Source: Aquanectria penicillioides (Eukaryota > Ascomycota > Sordariomycetes > Hypocreales > Nectriaceae). Taken from it: a stretch of 64,000 bases of DNA. A program made the position numbers and the translations under genes. Each line of letters begins with the position of its first letter. Position 1 is the stretch's first letter. Location of the stretch: positions 1,555,001 through 1,619,000 of the forward strand of contig PYIU01000005.1 in NCBI GenBank assembly GCA_003415625.1. The letters run 5' to 3'. The notes beneath the pieces were generated by a model. The model had not been told where the DNA came from. It ran no database searches and saw only the letters and a list, made by a program, of their open reading frames with translations. Below, piece after piece: positions 13,875 through 26,200 of the stretch.

Positions 13875-15750
13875 TTACATGCCATCAAAGTCCCCACCAA
13901 GATCGTCATCATCAAGATCGCCTTCCTGTATCTCCTTTGCCATCTCGCGCTCGCGCTCTCGGGCTTCCTGGGCATTCTTGAGCTCAAGGCGGTGCTGGTT
14001 CATAGGGAATCGCATAGCCTGATGACACAACGTGTTAGCATCCATCTGTTGCAGGGGAAATCGGGTATACACACCTTTACGCTCTCATCGTGGAGTGCGA
14101 GACAGGCTCGGATTCGATCATGGAATGCCTCGCCTGGCTCGCGGGTAGCATAGACATCGCCAACCTCCTTGCTCTTCATGAAACCCCGCTCTCTGTCAAG
14201 AGTGGCCTCGATGACACCGTCTCGAATTGCCTTGGCCACGATGTACTCTGCTGACTCCTCGCTGCCGAGCTGGAGGCGGATGCAGATGTCGCGGAGCGAA
14301 ATGCGGGAGTAGGACAGCGACATCATTCGGATACCAGTCTTGATGACGTTTTGTCGCAGTCGGAGGATCAGACTGTAAGTGCCATCTCGTCGGAAGGTGT
14401 CGGCGTGGTCGGCGATGGTAGTCTCAAAGTCCTCGAGGTTGCCTACACGGACAGCCTGAACCAGGAGGAAGTAGGGGTGGAGAGCAATCTCCATAGTCGG
14501 CTGTCGGAAGGTAGCACGGTCGGGGATGTCTCCCATCAGAAGCTCAACCACCAATAGCAGCTTAGTAGCTGTCTGAGAGAATCCCAGAGCACAGTTGCTT
14601 GAAGGAGCCTTGCGGGTGGCAGCCGTCAGATGCTCGTGAGCCTCGGTATAGCGGAGCTGAATGGCGCGGATGCGGCCCAAGTAGTACAGGAACCGCGCAA
14701 CCTGGTTGTTGACGGCATTCTCGGGGAACTGGGTGTGGGACACAAGCAGATCGGCTTGGTTGATGTGCGAGGTGAGGAGGTAGTTTCGCAGCAGCAGGAC
14801 AATGACAGAAGCCTGGGTGTCGACGTCCTTTCGTAGCACGGCGGTTCGGAGAGCGGCGAGGAGGATTGGTCGGATGGAAACGACGGGGGACTGAGGGGAG
14901 GGAGGAAGAGGAGCCATGTGCTCGCAGAAGATTGAGTAGTAGAAGTAGATCTTGGCAGACAGCGAGTCAAGCGTGCGGCGGTTCAACGACTGAACCCGGT
15001 CGGACAAGTACTGCGAGAACTCGGCACCGCGCTGGAACTGCTTCGAATCAAAGAGGTAGACCTGGGTCAGAATGCCAAGGAAGATGTCAATCTCGGGGAT
15101 GATGTCCTTGTTTTCCTTCTTGGAACCGTTCTTTGAGGGCGTCTTGGGGAGTCAGAGTCGACCTCCATCTCAGACCCACCCTGGCGTCCCAGAGGAATGT
15201 TTTCGCGGCCAACGGCAATCAGGAGCTGCTTCGCAATGTTCCCTGAAGCGACATTGGCAGGGAAAGTATCGACGATGACCTGGGCAATGATATCGGGAGT
15301 GAGGCGCTTGCGGATGATGGAGATGGACCGCAGGGCGCGGAGAGAGAATCTGGCATCGAAAAGAGCCACGGCACGATCTAACAAGGCAAAGTTGCTCTTG
15401 ATATCTGTTGTTGAAAGTCCGAGTTAGCTACTGCAAGAGGCATACCGCAGTCATCATTATCGGGGCCGATGCTCACCTGCGACAGTCTGGACAACGGGAT
15501 CAACCTTATCCTCGCCGGTGTCGGTCTTGTCCTCATCCATGTCCACGTCTCCCTCGGCGTCTGCAGAGCCCTTGGAGGTCTGTTTCGAGGCCTTGGAAGG
15601 GGGAACGACAACAGTCATCTCCTCGTCGGCGTCCTTGGCACCCTTCTTGCCCTTGGTCTTTGACGCATCCTTCATGTCTACGTCCTTGTTGCTCTGGAGG
15701 CCGTTCTGCACGGGCTTCTTCCCGTTGCCCTGCGGCGTCTTGCTGGGCAT
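13875..15750 (-). CDS. RPN3: 26S proteasome non-ATPase subunit Rpn3 (PSMD3)
   Basis: A PCI-domain scaffold subunit of the 19S lid, which recognises and unfolds ubiquitinated proteins. Exons are 15750-15477, 15404-14075 and 14018-13875, giving about 582 residues. An acidic, Lys-rich N-terminal tail of about 90 residues (DVDMKDASKTKGKK, DVDMDEDKTD) precedes the helical repeats (SIRPILLAALRTAVLRKD; NNQVARFLYYLGRIRAIQLRY). The C-terminal PCI winged helix is clear (SLSYSRISLRDICIRLQLGS, DGVIEATLDRERGFM), and the acidic end is EGDLDDDDLGGDFDGM. Introns begin GTGAGC and GTGTGT. One base is missing in a C-run at 15146-15149: the frame SDSPKTPSKNGSKKENKD is regained only by adding one C. The gene has the usual length and is otherwise intact. 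Confidence 0.93.
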
Positions 15751-17274
15751 GGCGTGTGTATGTGTTTATGGAGGTTGGGGGAGGAGATGGAGAGACGCTG
15801 GGTCTGCCGATGGACGCTGATGACAGAGCAAGTGTATCCCGTGAGTCGAGCGCGCTTCGGCTCTTCGCGGCGGCTGCGTGGCACAACCAGGATACAGCAG
15901 AGGGGAGCAGGGAGGGTGGGAACTCCTGGCGCGCTTCGAGTGAGCGCAGGTCGTCGTCGGGGAGGCGGGATACGCTGGGCGTGAGCGGTTCGTTGAGGTG
16001 AATGGAAATGGGAGGAGGAGATGGTGGTGGTGGATCGTTTGGCTTCGATTGCGTGGGAAGAGTGCAGGAAGGTTCGAAGCTCCCAGATTGGGGCGATTGG
16101 GGCGATTGGGGCCCGGCTGGGCCACGGAGCAGCAGCGGTAGCAGCACAAGCAGCAACAAGCAACAGGGCTAGGCAGGAGGGTACCTAGACCTAAGGCGGC
16201 AGCTTGCAGGCGGGACAGGTACCAAGTACAACCTGGCCGTCTCAGGGCGAAGGCGAAATTGTTAAGGCGATGCTGCTATGTGGGTCCCCCAGCAGTGACG
16301 TTTTCGATGTTGCCTGCGAAGGTCATTGCTCTCGGCGACTCAGCAATGGGAGAAGTACCTTTGTACCCCAGCGCTTGCGACGGATCACAGACCTTCAGTG
16401 CATTGGTTACAGATTCATCAGCTAAGGTAGGCAAAGTCTCCCATTGCAATTACTAATCTCCATTGCATGAGCTCAGTATCGATAGATTTGAAGCAGTAAC
16501 TCTTGGTTCAACCCAAACAAGAAGAAAAAAAAAAAGCCGACTAGGTATGCTGCTCTCTCAAAAACTAACTTACCTACCTACCGGTAGGCTTACCTGCCCA
16601 GTCATGCTATCCAAACACTGCTGCGCGTGCCCCAAAGTGTGTGCACAACCTGCCTGACTCGAGCAAGCCCAGCCAACCTAAGCCTTCGCTTCTTGGCCCG
16701 CTGAACCGTGTGTGTCCACGCCGAGCCATAGACATCGCAACACATGTGCCACCGCCATCACTGGCTGCATGTAAGGTGGTATGCTGATCGCGTGTCCACT
16801 CTCAACACCGCCAAACTCTCTTCATGACCTGATCAACCAACCCTTCGAGACCTGTTTGAGCTAGCCATTGTGATTCCGAGACTTGTAAACCGCCATCAAC
16901 ACACCTATCATCGTCCCGCCCCTCAGGGAGGCTTGGAGACCTGAAGCAGTCTTCACTTTCAATCTAGATGCACATGCGCACACAGGATATATGAGCACGT
17001 GCAGAGCTCTTCGTTTGAATCCAGCCTCAACCGGCCGATAATTCTATTCATTACCTAGTGCGATCGAATCAATTTGATCATCCGTTTCAACTTCCCAACG
17101 CCAAATTTGCCATTCTTGTTTACATCTCTCGAGGATATCACCTATTGCCCCCCCAACAAGAACCACCATCCTTTTAAAACCATGTGTGCTCCCAACGCCG
17201 TCTCCCGAAACCTTAATCCTTATACGTCACAGCCGTGGTGACCAATCGAATGCTTTCCTTGCGGTTCTTCATCT
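15751..17274. other. Intergenic between TAF12 and RPN3
   Basis: It holds the RPN3 promoter and leader, with a short tandem of GATTGGGGC units near 16092-16111, and the 3' flank of TAF12. ACCTACC and CCGGTAGG words occur near 16571. No gene is supported. Confidence 0.6.
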
Positions 17275-19562
17275 CTATTCCCCTTTGCCTGGCATCACCT
17301 TGGCAGCTTGAACAGCACTCATCTTGGCAATCCAGCCAGTCGAGGGTTGAATCTTGCGAACGGTGCGCAGCTCGTCAGACGAGTATCCGGGCACACGGAT
17401 GTTGTAGGTCCTCTCGAGAACAAGCTGAATGTCACGAATCTCAAGAACTTTGGATCCTCGCTCCTTGGAGTTTCGGCAAGCAGCATGGAGGACGTTGTCC
17501 ACAAAGGAGTCGGCCATGTTCAACACATTCTGTCGCATGTTAGCCGTCTTTGGTCCACGGTCACTTTTAAGTCAGTCAAAACTACATACCTCTTCGACCT
17601 CTGGTGTTAGGAGGTTCCCATCTTGTCCCTCACCAGTTCCTCCACAAACTTGTCGGACAAGCTCATCCAGTTTCTTCTTGCTGAGTACATGATCGCCCTC
17701 AGCTTCGTGGTTGTAGGCCGGTATCCTGTTGATCGGAGGCTGGTTCATAACACCTCCCAGGGTACCGCTTCCCTGGGACATGGTTGGTCGCCCGGTGTTG
17801 ACGCCTCCACCGACTGCAACTCCCTGAGGAACAGCCGTGGCCTTCTCCGGAAGTTGCTTGGGAATGGGCATCTTTGATTGCATGCTTGCTTGTTGTTGGG
17901 GCTGAGGAGGGTGGGCATGCGGGTGGCCCTGTTGTGGCTGTTGGGGAGGCCAGACCCCATTACTGCTTGATTCACTGCAGCACCGGCTGGGGTGGGAGTT
18001 CCAGAGTTGGGTTGTTGACCCGGCACTGGAGCACTTCCAGGCGTGCTAGCAGCCCTTTGGTTTGCAAGATTCATCGCAGCGGAGTGACTAAGCGCGCGAG
18101 TTGGCCCACCAGCAGTGACGGGAGTTGCAGCCTGCTGGGGAGTTTGGACTCTCGCGGCCGCTTGTGTGGGGGTTCCCACTTGTTGCTGAGCGGCAGCGGA
18201 AGCAATTGCGGGATTGATAGGAGTGGGATGAGGCTGTTCCTGCTTAACAACCGGTTGGGTTTGCGTTTGGGGCTGTTGACCGGGCTGGGGAGTTGCCTGC
18301 GCCGGCCGTGCCTGTGCTGCCTGAGCAGCAGCTTGTGCTCCCACGGCAGGAGAGGCTCTGGCAGCTGCTGCCATCTGCTGCTTAGCAGCTTCAACTGCAG
18401 CATTCACTGGTGCCGTGGCATTTTGTACTGCGGCTTGAACAGCGTTCTGAGCTTTGTTCTGGGTGTGGGCCTGGACTTGTGCTTGTGCTTGTGCTTGCTG
18501 CTGCTGCTGGGCGTGAGCCTGTGCCTGTACCTGGACTTGTGCTTGCTGCTGCTGCTGCTGCTGCTGCTGCTGGGCCTGAGCTTGAGCCTGGGCATGAGCC
18601 TGTGCCTGAGCAGCATTGACCTGGCCAGTTTGCTGAGCTGCCTGAGTTGCAGCACCAGCGCCAGCTTGTGCAGCCTGTGCCGCTTGTGCCGCTTGAGTTG
18701 TTCCCTGAAGGTTGCCCTGCTGTTTCCTAACACTGTCAACCCACTTGTGAGCATCTTGGTGCATCTTAAGTTGCTGCTCCTTCCTAACTTGCAGCTGTCG
18801 CAACTCCTCTTCCTTAAATGGGTTTCCACCTGCCGCTCTGTCGGAAATGAGTTTGTCGATCTGCGCAACCTTTTGTTTGCTGCCCTCCATCGTCATGAGG
18901 GCTCTGCCATATCTCTCCTTGATCTCTTCAACCCATTTGGTGGCTTCCGCCCCAGACTTCTCAACGAGTTGAGCTGGAGCACGGAAAGTTATCTTGTTCA
19001 CGTGGTTCATGATGTGGTCGGGGATCTTCGGTCGTTGCGGGGCAGCTGCCTGAGGGTTCGGTCTCTGCGCACCTCCGGCGGCGGCGGCGGCGGCGGCGGC
19101 GTTGGCCTGGGCAGCTCCTGCAATGGCAGCCTGCTGTTGCTGTTGCGGCTGGGCGGCAGCTTGGACAGCAGCAGCTTGCTGCACTTGCTGAGGACGGGCC
19201 TGAGCCTGCTGCTGTGGTTGGACGGCCTGACCTTGTTGTTGTTGCTGTTGTTGCTGTTGTTGCGCTTGTTGCTGTTGTTGAAGCTGCTGCTGCTGAGCCG
19301 CCCTGCGCTGTTGGATCTTGGTAATGAGCATCCTGGAGAACTCAATGATTTTCTGTCTCGCAGCGATGTGCTCGGGGCTGTTCTGAGGTGAGGTGTTGGC
19401 CTTGGTCCACAGTCCCTGCAGGCCTTGCTCGTATTTGGTCTTCTCTTCTTCGGTCAGGGTCGGCAGGTTTCGAATCTGAGATGGCTGGTACATGGGGGGC
19501 GGTCGCTGCTGAGGCTGCTGGGGCTGTTGGCCCTGGCCTTGCTGGCCCATCTGGGAATTCAT
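17275..19562 (-). CDS. TAF12: TFIID/SAGA subunit TAF12 (TAF61), glutamine-rich, histone fold at C-terminus
   Basis: A histone-fold subunit shared by the general factor TFIID and the SAGA coactivator; it pairs with TAF4 or Ada1. Exons are 19562-17590 and 17529-17275 (intron begins GTATGT), giving about 742 residues with one base restored. The N-terminal and middle parts are very rich in Gln and Ala: long poly-Q tracts near residues 95-125 and 320-345, and an Ala tract. Between them lies a conserved helix ([18 protein letters not shown]). The histone fold begins [16 protein letters not shown] and continues over the intron with [20 protein letters not shown] and [20 protein letters not shown]. 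The end is basic. One C is missing at 17943-17946: adding it turns GLPNSHNR into the Gln/His/Pro-rich run [19 protein letters not shown], in line with its surroundings. Confidence 0.93.
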
Positions 19563-21099
19563 GGTGATGGCTGCGTTGGAGTTGGATTAAGATGTGACTT
19601 GTCGCGACGATGGACTTCGGGTCGTCGAGAGGGAACGGACACGAGGGAGCAGGCGCGAAACCAGGTACATACGATTTAATAATAATATGGTATAAGCGAC
19701 GCGACTGTGGTAACAAGGGTTTTTCGCATCCGACTGTGGCCTCGTTCTTGATCGTCAACGCAGCTTTCGGCCGTGATCCATGATAGGTCGCCAATTGGTG
19801 GCGCGCTTGGGAGCCTGATGGAGTTCACGCGACACGGAATATTGTTCGGCCCGTGGTATGCACTCTCAGCAAGACACACACCCGCACACCCTAGCATGCG
19901 CAGCAAGCTTGGGAGCATTGTGGGGAGAGAGCATGGAGGACCAGGATGGACCCGATGGGCCAGTAGGCTGGGTCCCTCGATTGGCGCTAACAAAGCAAGA
20001 GCACGAACCATGAAATAGGTGGCATCTGTGAGAGTGAGTATTTCCACGGCACAAAGGCACCTTACCCTAGAAGAAGTCGGCTCCCAGCAACATGTGCATT
20101 CTTCGTCTGCCCATTGGTTGGTAGGCGGGATTCTGTGGACGTTTGCAATATCCCTAGTACCGGTACGTAGGTACGGATACATGTAGCTATCTCTTGCACG
20201 GCTGAGCTGGCGGACAAGCCCATGGGGGACGAAAAAGAAAATTAGATAAATAAATAAAAGATGCATGCAGCTATCGGAATGTCCACCGCCTCTTGAGATG
20301 CACTCACTCATGGAGTCCCGGGCCGTCAAGCGCATTCGGCCAGTCGTATTCGTACGAATAAATGGCCCAGCGCTGAGTGGCAACCTCCGGGTTCCGAGCT
20401 ACAGGCTATTTTCCGAACGGGGGCCTTCAACGGAACATTGCTACCAGGTCTAGCTAATTTGACAGCCATTATGCCACCTCTTGCGACCAGCTTGCCCATG
20501 GAATAGGAAATGGTAGGGTGTGATTTCATCAGCCAGTCCTCGTCCCAGTCAGTGACCCCCCTCCCCCCTGGAAGTCCTAGTCCCTAATCCCGAAGACTAC
20601 AGTAGCTGCCTACCCACTGTAGTAAGGGAAATGGCCAAGAAAGAGTCCAGAGTCCAAGTTGGTCTCCCCAACATTGTACGGAGTAGCAAGGGGTCCTTTC
20701 CTCGCTCCCACCCCCGACGGCCAATTTCGTTCATCCGCATCTCCACTCCTGTCCTCTGTCGCCTACTATGTAGTCTCCAAGCTTCCTTGGTCTTCTATTT
20801 AGCAATTTGCGTACGTCTCTCCTCATCTCAATCGGACGGTCCCAGTCACATCTTTCCCCAACGCAAGAACGCGCCGTTGCACCCCCCCTGCCCCGTGCGT
20901 CGGTCCCGTCCCGTCCTGTCCTCCACCTTCCACTTCCACCCTCCACCTCCACCTCGGTCCCAAACAGACAGGGCTCTCCCATTTCACAACTTTCCATCTT
21001 TCATCTTTTTATCTTCCATCTCTCAACTTTCCTTCGGCGTTCCACGGTGTCGCTCTGCTCTTCATCTCACCTCCAAGCATCCCTTACACATCGCCCAGC
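19563..21099. other. Divergent promoter region, TAF12 / thioredoxin-fold gene
   Basis: Intergenic DNA between two divergent starts. The last 300 bases before 21100 are a C/T-rich leader typical of filamentous-fungal promoters. A TAGTACCGGTACGTAGG word is near 20154. No gene is supported. Confidence 0.6.
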
Positions 21100-22026
21100 A
21101 TGCGCTTCTCTTCCTCCGCCCTCGCCGTGGCCCTGCCCGCGCTTGTCGCCGCTCAAGATCCCACCGACCAGATCAAGGTCCAGGTCCGAACTCTTCTTGA
21201 CCAAGCCGTCGCCTACCTCCCCAACCCGGGCACCTATGACTTTGTCGCCGCTGCCGAGGCTAAGAACGGCGCTCTGAAGCTGTCCACCCTCACCCTCGAG
21301 AACTGGAAAGACACCCTGTACGAGCCTGTCGTCGCCGGCGCTACTACCCCCGAGGAGTGGTGGGTTCTCGTCTCCGGTCGCAACAAGACCTGCTATGGTA
21401 CGATATTCTCAATATGATTTTGCGCCGTGACACAAGACATTGCACGGCGACCTGTTTGGATTGGCGCATTGAATTGGGAGCCGAGCTAACAAAGCACCAT
21501 AGGTCGCTGCGACGCTGTCGATGCCGCCTTCAAGGAGACTGCTGCCAAGTTTGCCCTCCTCGACAACGCCCCTCACATGGGCTACCTGAACTGCGATGAC
21601 CAGCCCATCCTTTGCAATGCCTGGTCTACCGGCACTCCCAACCTCTACGTCTTTGAGATGCTGCCTTCCCCGGCGACCATCGATGTCTACAAGAAGAGGC
21701 TCAACATGACCACCATTACCGCCGAGGAGCTTGTCACTCTCCACGAGTCTGGTAGCAAGGAGAAGTTCACCCACCTCGAGATCGGCTGGTTCCACCCCTT
21801 CCACGGCAAGGCTGTCGAATGGGGCGTTGCTGTCCCCCTTTCCTACATCATGTGGGTCTTTGGTCTCGTCCCTAACTGGATGTTCATGCTCGTTGTTTCC
21901 TTCGTCAGCCGAAGCATGATGTGAGTTGCTTCACCCGTTTTATCCACGCTTCAATTGCTAACAAGCTCTAGGTCCAACCGCATGCAGGGCCCTGCCAACC
22001 GTGATGCCCGTGCCCGCCCACAATAA
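21100..22026 (+). CDS. Secretory-pathway membrane protein with thioredoxin fold, CxxxC motif
   Basis: Exons are 21100-21397, 21503-21920 and 21972-22026, giving 256 residues. Residues 1-19 are a signal peptide (MRFSSSALAVALPALVAAQ). A thioredoxin-like fold follows: strand EEWWVLVSG, then Cys98-Tyr-Gly-Arg-Cys102 where thioredoxins have CxxC, strand GYLNCDD, and the cis-Pro loop STGTPNLYVFEM. Sequons NKT and NMT suggest glycosylation. One hydrophobic segment, about 206-234, is followed by a short basic tail (SNRMQGPANRDARARPQ), so a single-pass membrane protein of the ER or secretory pathway with a cytosolic tail is inferred. Intron 1 splits the Gly codon inside the Cys motif. Whether it is a redox enzyme is unproven. 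It converges on the NKP2-like gene 202 bp away. Confidence 0.75.
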
Positions 22027-22228
22027 ATGCTCTCGCACCTTTAGAGCGCAGAGTCATGCATGAATGGAATGCTTTTTAGTTGTTCGATACGATGGGAGTG
22101 AATATGCTGGGATCCATCTTATGCGGCAATGACATGATTAGCCTGGAAATGTCTTGGATCAGGATCTTGTTTTAGTATTCCTGTACACACCTGTTGTAGG
22201 AAGAGCATTGTAATAAATACCCTGACTA

Positions 22229-22851
22229 TCAAGATTTGCTTTCGCAAGCTGCCTCGACACTTTTGAGACCATCGATGATCTCGTCTTTGATTTTGCCGTT
22301 TGAAAATTTGCCGTATCGTAGATCGCTCAGACCGCCAATTGTTTGCTTCACCGACTCGAGCAGCTCCGCCTCCTCTTGTTGGAGCCTCTCAATCTCAGCC
22401 TCAAGAGCACCGGCCGCGCCGTTCAACTCTGGGATGATGGACGCAAGGTTATGCTTGGCGCTCTTCGCTCCGGATGTGTCTCCGAACAACTGCAACCGGC
22501 GGAATTAGCGCACGAGCACCAAATAATCATTTTCACAAGGTAGGCAAAACAAACGGCGCGTTCCATCTCGACTTCGCCATCAACGTCCTCCCGCGCTGCC
22601 TCCCGCTTGGCACGCACGACCTCCCTCCGCATGGCGTTGCCGCGTTTCACCTCATCCTCGATGTTCCCGGCGACGCGATCCAGCACCGTGTTGCGCTGCG
22701 CCTGGAGCTCGCGATATAGGGAGCGGACCTGTGGGGAGGATTGTAGTTGCCGAGGGAACAGGGCCTTGAACTGGTCCAAGGTTGTGATGGAGGTGAGGCT
22801 CGACGGCTGAATGAGGTAGTTGGTGAGAAGTTCGGACTCGGTGGGTGCCAT
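22229..22851 (-). CDS. NKP2: Cnl2/NKP2-family inner kinetochore protein
   Basis: Exons are 22851-22555 and 22489-22229, giving 185 residues; the intron starts GTTTGT and ends TTGCAG. The N-terminus (ESELLTNYLIQPSSLTSI, then LDQFKALFPRQLQSSPQVR, then LYRELQAQRNTVLDRVAGNI) matches the conserved start of the Cnl2/NKP2 family. These small proteins sit in the CCAN/Ctf19 inner kinetochore with Nkp1. The rest is helical with coiled-coil character (EAEIERLQQEEAELLESVKQ). The family call rests on recalled pattern, not a search. The ATG at 22851 was chosen because the frame upstream is not conserved in character. It lies 387 bp upstream of the LYS2 stop, on the same strand. Confidence 0.7.
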
Positions 22852-23238
22852 GATCACGCAAGAATTTAGTGAGAGAGGCCTTGTGGGGTTATGAATTTGG
22901 GGTTGCGATGTCGAAAACTGGGTATACAGGGCTGGTGGTGTTGATGAAGTCAATTGCAAATGGGACGCGCCAGGAGGAGGGACGCGTTAAGTGCCCCACT
23001 ACCACACACTGTGCTGATGGAGCCTAAGCGCAAGGCTAGGACAGCCAGACGAATGAATACCTGTGACACCCCCAAGGAGTAAATAGTTCTCATCATTAGA
23101 CCAACTTCGGAAAATAGGAAAATGTTAAATGTAAATCAATATCTATTCGCTTTTGTTGATAGAAAATAAAACAACACTCAAATACACACAACATGGTGCA
23201 GATCTTTGAAGATCCTTCAAATCCTTCCTCTTACATCA
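22852..23238. other. Short spacer NKP2 / LYS2
   Basis: It contains the NKP2-like promoter and the 3' UTR of LYS2. No gene is seen. Confidence 0.6.
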
Positions 23239-26200
23239 TCATAGCTTAGCACCGGGAGCAGGGGCAGTTGCAGCACCACCGGCACCACCACGACCACCGA
23301 CGGCGCCAACGGCCTGGAGTTGTGCGGCGGTCAAGTGCACCTCTGGAAGAGGTCGACCTCTGCCGGTAGGCCAGGTCACAAACTTGGTCTCTGCAAGGAA
23401 ATGGAGGAATCGACCAACATCGGTTCGTGAAACTCCGTATCCTGAGCTCTCGTCCACACCAGTCCAGTTCTCCGCATCATCCTTGAGAATGCTAATTGTG
23501 TTTCTGTCGTCAAGCTCGGGGGCGCGAGTGTTGGCCGGGAGGTCATTGACGCAGAAGTGGTAAAGGGGCATCAAGGCGTGCTGCTCCTGATCCTTCTCTT
23601 GAGGACCGGCCGAGACGTAGTTCTCAAGCTCATCCTTCCACTGCTCATAGCTAACCTCGGGGATCTTGTAACCGTAGTACTCCAGAGCAGACAGATACTC
23701 GTTCATGCGCAGGCGAGGGTGACCTGTCACGTGGGCGACGTGCACTCCATTGGGGATAGGGTTGAGAGCACTTGCAACGACCACACGAGACACATGGTTG
23801 ACGGGGACCGAGTTCACAGTGTTGACAATATGGGGTCGGACACCAAGTTGAATGCATCCCTTGAGGATACGAACAAGGAAGTCGTCAGTGTTGCAGACAC
23901 CGGTCTCAATGTCGCCCAGGATGTAACCGGGACGAACCACCGTACCACGGAGACCCCTCTTGCCAGCCTCCCGGACGAGCTGCTCAGACACCCACTTGGT
24001 CTGGCCGTAACCCGTTCCGAGACCAGTGCGGCTTCCCATCATGTCGTCATCCTCAAACACAGCACCCTCTCCAGTGCTGATCTGCTTGTCTGAAAGGTTG
24101 ACGTAGTGATCGTTGTCAAGAACACTGGTGGAGCTGACAAAAGTAAAAGTCTTGGGTCGTCCCTCATTGCAGAGCCTCATGGCATCGATGGTGGATAGGA
24201 CGTTAGCGGTCATCATGTCCGCATATCTCTTGACCCAGTGGACCGTAGCACCGTTGTGAATGACCACATCCACATCCTGGGCAAGAGTGTCCCAGACGCT
24301 CTGCTCAATGCCAAGCTGTGACTTCGACAGATCACCAACCACACAGCTCAAACAACCCGCCCAGCTGTCCTTCCAGAGACCGTAGCCTTCAAGGGAACGG
24401 CGCAGACGTTCAAGAGCCGCCTCGGAGTCCTTGGCGCCTCGAACATGAGCAATCAAGTGGATCTCGCGGCTGGTTCGCTCTAGGATGTCCTTGATGAGAT
24501 AAGCCCCCAAAAAGCCAGTGGCACCAGTCAGGAACACGATAGGTTTGGCCTTGGCGCGAATAGTAGCTGGATCTGCTGACTGGTATGAAGAAGGGAGTTG
24601 CTTGAGGAGGTCATCCAGAGAACGAGCATACTCGGGATCCTTCTCCTCAGTGGATTCGCCATCGGCAGTGCCCTTACCCAGTTGCTTGTCGACTTGGGCG
24701 CTGAAGCCTGCAAGGCTGGGGTGCTCGTATAGGGTGTTGATTGAGACGTTGGCGCCCAAAACCTTTCGGACAACAAGCAGCATCTGCTGGGCCAGGAGAC
24801 TGTGTCCACCCAGATCAAAGAAATCGTTTTGAGGAGCGATGGTCTTGGCGTTGAGACCAGGGATGAGCTCGCCCCATTGGGAAGCAATGGTGCGCTCAGT
24901 CTCTGTTAGAGACTCCCACCTCTTGAGGTCATCCTCCGAGGCATCCTCTGTTTGTTGGGCAATATCGGGGAAGGGTAGGTTGGGCTTGTCGACCTTGCCG
25001 TTGGGGTTGAGGGGCAGCTTGTCCAAGACAATATAGGTGGTAGGGACGGCGTAGTTAGGGAGCCTGTCCTTCAGATGCTCTCGGACCTCAGTTTGCATAC
25101 GTCGGAATCGCTTGAAATAGACCTTGGTGGGACCAATATCGGTTCCTTCGTCCTCGATATCCTCCAGGCTATTGGCCTCCAGGAAACGGGCCACTCGTTC
25201 AACTCCGGCACGATGTAGCTGACGAGGGTAGGCTCTTCGTTCTTGTCTCTCCGCACCAGGGTCTTGCAGTCTCTGATGAGAGGGCTTTGGCTCAAGTTGC
25301 TATCGATATCGTTGAGTTCGATTCGGAACCCTCGAATCTTGACTTGGTCATCTGCTCGGCCTGTCACCTCGACATCGCCAGACTCCAGGTAGCGGCCCAA
25401 ATCTCCAGTTCTGTAGAGCCGGTCTCGGGGTCCCTGGTAATACTTGCGCCAAGGCTCGCCGTTGTTGGCCTTTTGGTCGAGCTCAGTCCACTTGTTGGTG
25501 TCGACAAACCATGAGTTGAGGAACTTCTGCTCATTCATTGCAGGGTCACCGCGGTATCCCTCTGCAAGACCGGCAGCACGGATGTAAACCTCGCCAACCT
25601 CACCAACTCCGCACATCTTGGTACGATCCTGGCGATCAATGACAAGCACCTGGACATTCTGCATACCAGTTCCAGCGGGAACAGTATCCTTAAGCTTATC
25701 CAAAAAATCGGGATCTGTGGCCCGACTAGGGATCTCATAATAACTAACGGCTCCTGATGGTTGCGGTTAGTCAAAGAACAAGACAACGTGACGAATTTGG
25801 TGGTTACTAACTCTGAGTCTCGGTGGTTCCATACATGTTCTGGATGAAAACATTGGGAGCAAGTTGTCGAAGGGCACGGCAGTCTCGGGTAGTAAGAACG
25901 TCGCCCACGAAGAAAGCCCTTTCGAGGGAGGGAAACTCGGCAGTTGCACCACCGACAAGAATCTGACCCATAGCAGGGGTAAGATGGGTGACAGTAGGCT
26001 TATGGTCTCTCATCCATTCAGCGAGGCGTTCGTGGGCAATATCCTCCTTGGAAGGCACAAGTAGTTGAGCTCCCAAGAAGAGGGGCGTGAAAATATCTCT
26101 CTGGACGGGGTCGTGAGCGATACCCGATAGCAAGGTAAACTTGCTTTCGGCAGAAAGATGGAACTTCTCCGCCATCCAGGGGAAATATCTGCAAAGACTG

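Noticed and set aside
15533..16159. 208-residue minus frame over the RPN3 start and upstream
   Set aside because: It is out of frame with RPN3 and mostly 5' leader; the RPN3 frame itself has the conserved sequence.
17874..19391. 505-residue Leu/Ser/Cys-rich frame on the plus strand
   Set aside because: It is the exact antisense of the Gln/Ala repeats of TAF12; CAG-type repeats give open antisense frames.
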